This document shows positions 62,473 to 64,000 of a stretch of 64,000 nt of DNA, one piece after another. The notes beneath the pieces were generated by a model. The model was not told the DNA's origin. It was given only the letters and a program-made list of their open reading frames with translations, and searched no databases. The stretch comes from Nitzschia sp. DOCU1 (Eukaryota; Bacillariophyta; Bacillariophyceae; Bacillariales; Bacillariaceae). The stretch spans positions 2,844,549-2,908,548 of the forward strand of contig OX595990.1 of NCBI GenBank assembly GCA_951394045.1. The letters run 5' to 3'. Positions within the stretch are counted from its first letter, which is position 1. Every line of letters starts with the position of its first letter. A program made the translations under genes and the position numbers.

Positions 62473-63450
62473 TCATGCCTTTGCAGCAAACGCTTCGGGC
62501 GGCGGCGACGAAGGAGTCGCCGCCACGCCGTTGCCATTGGTATCCTCGTCATCAATGGAAAATGGATTATTGGTCGGACTAGAAGGATTCGTATCCACAG
62601 CCGAAGACATTTCCGCCAATGCCAATTCTGCCGCAATCGGATTGGCATCTGTCCATGCTTGTTTGAGCGCTGCCCGGGGCAAGCAAAAGCCCAAACTAAT
62701 CAACCAGGCTGGCATGAAAATGAGTCGATTCAAAATGGCCAATACCAAAGCTGCCGAACTGATCGAGTTGACTCCACTAAATCTCAAGACTTCAGCAAGA
62801 AACTGGAAAAACGAAAGCAATGCAATAAAGGCTCCCAAACTGTTCCAACGAGCACCAAAAGTCGATCCATCCACTTGTTGACGCCAAAGTCTAACACTAA
62901 AGAAGGTCAATGAAAAGATTCCCGTCATGCATAGCCATTCAAAGCCATCCACGAACCAAATAAATCCGCTGTTGACAATATGATTTAACTCGAGAGATCG
63001 CCATCCCATGCCTTCATCTCCACCGTCCACATCGTCACGGAGCCAATTATCGAGATTGTATTGCGTCGCCAGTGTTTCCGCTGCCATGGTCATGCCAATC
63101 CAAAAGAGATTTGCCAGCCATTCGGTAAATGCCCCACCCAGGGCCAGCGATATGATGGACACATTCAACATGAGACCCTTGGTCCCTCGGCAGGATAATA
63201 CCCATGCCATTTCCATTACAGGGTACGCAAAGAAAATCCATCCAATAGCATTCAAAACACTCGCCGCCGTCCATATTCCTTTTTTGCTGAGACGGAAATT
63301 CCAGTCGTCAATGAGATATCCCGGATCCAATTCCAGGTAAAGGTCCTTGTCAAAGGTCCGTTGTTTCTCTTGCGCATAATAGACGATGCGGACAATGTTG
63401 GCAGTCACGAAAAAGACGGCCGCAAGGGCACAAGATACGTTCATTACCAT
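62473..63450 (-). CDS. Multi-pass membrane protein, unknown family (paralogue of the gene at 63919)
   Basis: Intronless, 325 residues from ATG 63450; a second ATG two codons later (63444) aligns exactly with the start of the paralogue at the right edge. About seven hydrophobic spans are visible, among them CALAAVFFVTANIVRIVYYA (first), AASVLNAIGWIFFAYPVMEM, LNVSIISLALGGAFTEWLA, FEWLCMTGIFSLTFFS, LGAFIALLSFFQFLAEVL and ALVLAILNRLIFMPAWLISL. The C-terminal 60 residues are acidic and polar. The signature of the family in this window is the first helix ending in YYAQE or FYAQE. Function not recognised. Confidence 0.75.
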   Translation of the reverse strand: MVMNVSCALAAVFFVTANIVRIVYYAQEKQRTFDKDLYLELDPGYLIDDWNFRLSKKGIWTAASVLNAIGWIFFAYPVMEMAWVLSCRGTKGLMLNVSIISLALGGAFTEWLANLFWIGMTMAAETLATQYNLDNWLRDDVDGGDEGMGWRSLELNHIVNSGFIWFVDGFEWLCMTGIFSLTFFSVRLWRQQVDGSTFGARWNSLGAFIALLSFFQFLAEVLRFSGVNSISSAALVLAILNRLIFMPAWLISLGFCLPRAALKQAWTDANPIAAELALAEMSSAVDTNPSSPTNNPFSIDDEDTNGNGVAATPSSPPPEAFAAKA

Positions 63451-63918
63451 GATGGTCGTAGTATGGTTGTTTATTGTTGGATGTACTCTTTGTTCAATAC
63501 TTGTGTGTAGCAACAGCAACAATCATGGGGTCATGTTTAGTAGATCCTGACTTATCGCACCTGCGGCGTTTTGGGGGAAACGCGGAGGCGCAAATGGCGA
63601 AACCATTCGTGGCTCGTCTAATGTGAAGTCACTGATTCCCCTTTAGCGATCTTTCTATGAATATTTTCAATAGAAAGACGCAATAAAAGGAATCACGACT
63701 CCGAAATTCCCTCTCTTTAATTAATTCGTGGTGCATCCGTTGGATCCAATTTCGTTCTGCTGACGGGACTTTTTGGCGCGCGGCGCGGTGTTTGGGTCAC
63801 GTTGGCGGCACCACCCGCATCGACCATGTTGCTGCGGCCGCTACTGTAGCTACTACAAACGTCATTTTCCCTCTAGTCATCTTAATGACTACACCCACAA
63901 CTAGCTACATTCTTCATT
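63451..63918. other. Divergent promoter region between two paralogues
   Basis: 468 bp separating the starts of two related membrane-protein genes; contains nothing else recognised. Confidence 0.45.
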
Positions 63919-64000
63919 ATGGATTTTACTTGTATTCTCGCGGCTCTCCTCTTTCTGATCGGCAACATCTTGACCATTGTCTTTTATGCCCAGGAGTACA
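63919..64000 (+). CDS. Multi-pass membrane protein paralogue, cut by the right edge
   Basis: Only 27 codons are visible. MDFTCILAALLFLIGNILTI and the following VFYAQEY match the start of the minus-strand neighbour (MNVSCALAAVFFVTANIVRI, VYYAQEK) without gaps. The two genes are therefore a head-to-head paralogous pair. The rest lies beyond the window. Confidence 0.7.
   Translation, partial: MDFTCILAALLFLIGNILTIVFYAQEY

Noticed and set aside
1..64000. CRISPR arrays, bacterial operons or phage genes
   Set aside because: No regularly spaced repeats; spliced eukaryotic genes throughout.

Overview
The window is nuclear DNA of a stramenopile, most likely a raphid pennate diatom. The reasons are compact genes with short GT-AG introns (about 70-104 bp), a mixed eukaryotic housekeeping set (alpha-tubulin, RRP40, RPAC2, AP-1 sigma, UNC50, RCHY1, Dus), gene types that are expanded in diatoms (HSF-type regulator, helicase-associated repeat protein, family C receptor), and very young Ty3 retrotransposons. 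The genus cannot be fixed from sequence alone.

Left part (1-13.2 kb): a truncated retroelement reading frame runs off the left edge on the minus strand. It is followed by a direct tandem pair of four-exon membrane-protein genes (copies at 1768 and 5123), a tRNA-dihydrouridine synthase, and a seven-helix family C (GABA-B-like) receptor on the minus strand.

Central accessory block (13.4-28.5 kb): two non-autonomous terminal-inverted-repeat DNA transposons (13452-21221 and 22121-28438). Both start GGAG and both are flanked by a direct ACT. Each has been split by its own 5730-bp Ty3-type LTR retrotransposon (14793-20522, target repeat GTAC; 22477-28206, target repeat GTGG). The first DNA transposon keeps a Myb/SANT-like ORF. 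The second sits inside a decayed methyltransferase gene, and removing it rejoins the old reading frame. In the LTR elements gag and pol share one frame separated by a single TGA.

Right part (28.8-64 kb): a dense genic stretch. In order: an isochorismatase-fold protein with a Pro/Ala tail, RRP40, a multi-pass membrane protein, UNC50, a secreted endonuclease I family protein, RCHY1-type E3 ligase, AP-1 sigma, a small membrane protein, alpha-tubulin, an HSF-type regulator, a fused pentulose kinase plus ribulose-phosphate 3-epimerase, an ATP-grasp protein, RPAC2, a diatom zinc-domain protein, an F-box-like protein, a helicase-associated repeat protein, and a multi-pass membrane protein with a divergently transcribed paralogue cut by the right edge. 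Many genes are arranged as divergent pairs with 380-740 bp between starts or convergent pairs with as little as 68 bp between stops.

The most unusual items are the kinase-epimerase fusion, the gag-TGA-pol layout with no evident tRNA primer site, the two-level transposon nesting with shared ACT targets, and the mosaic tandem gene pair. All intron borders were placed by eye from GT-AG sites and reading-frame continuity.
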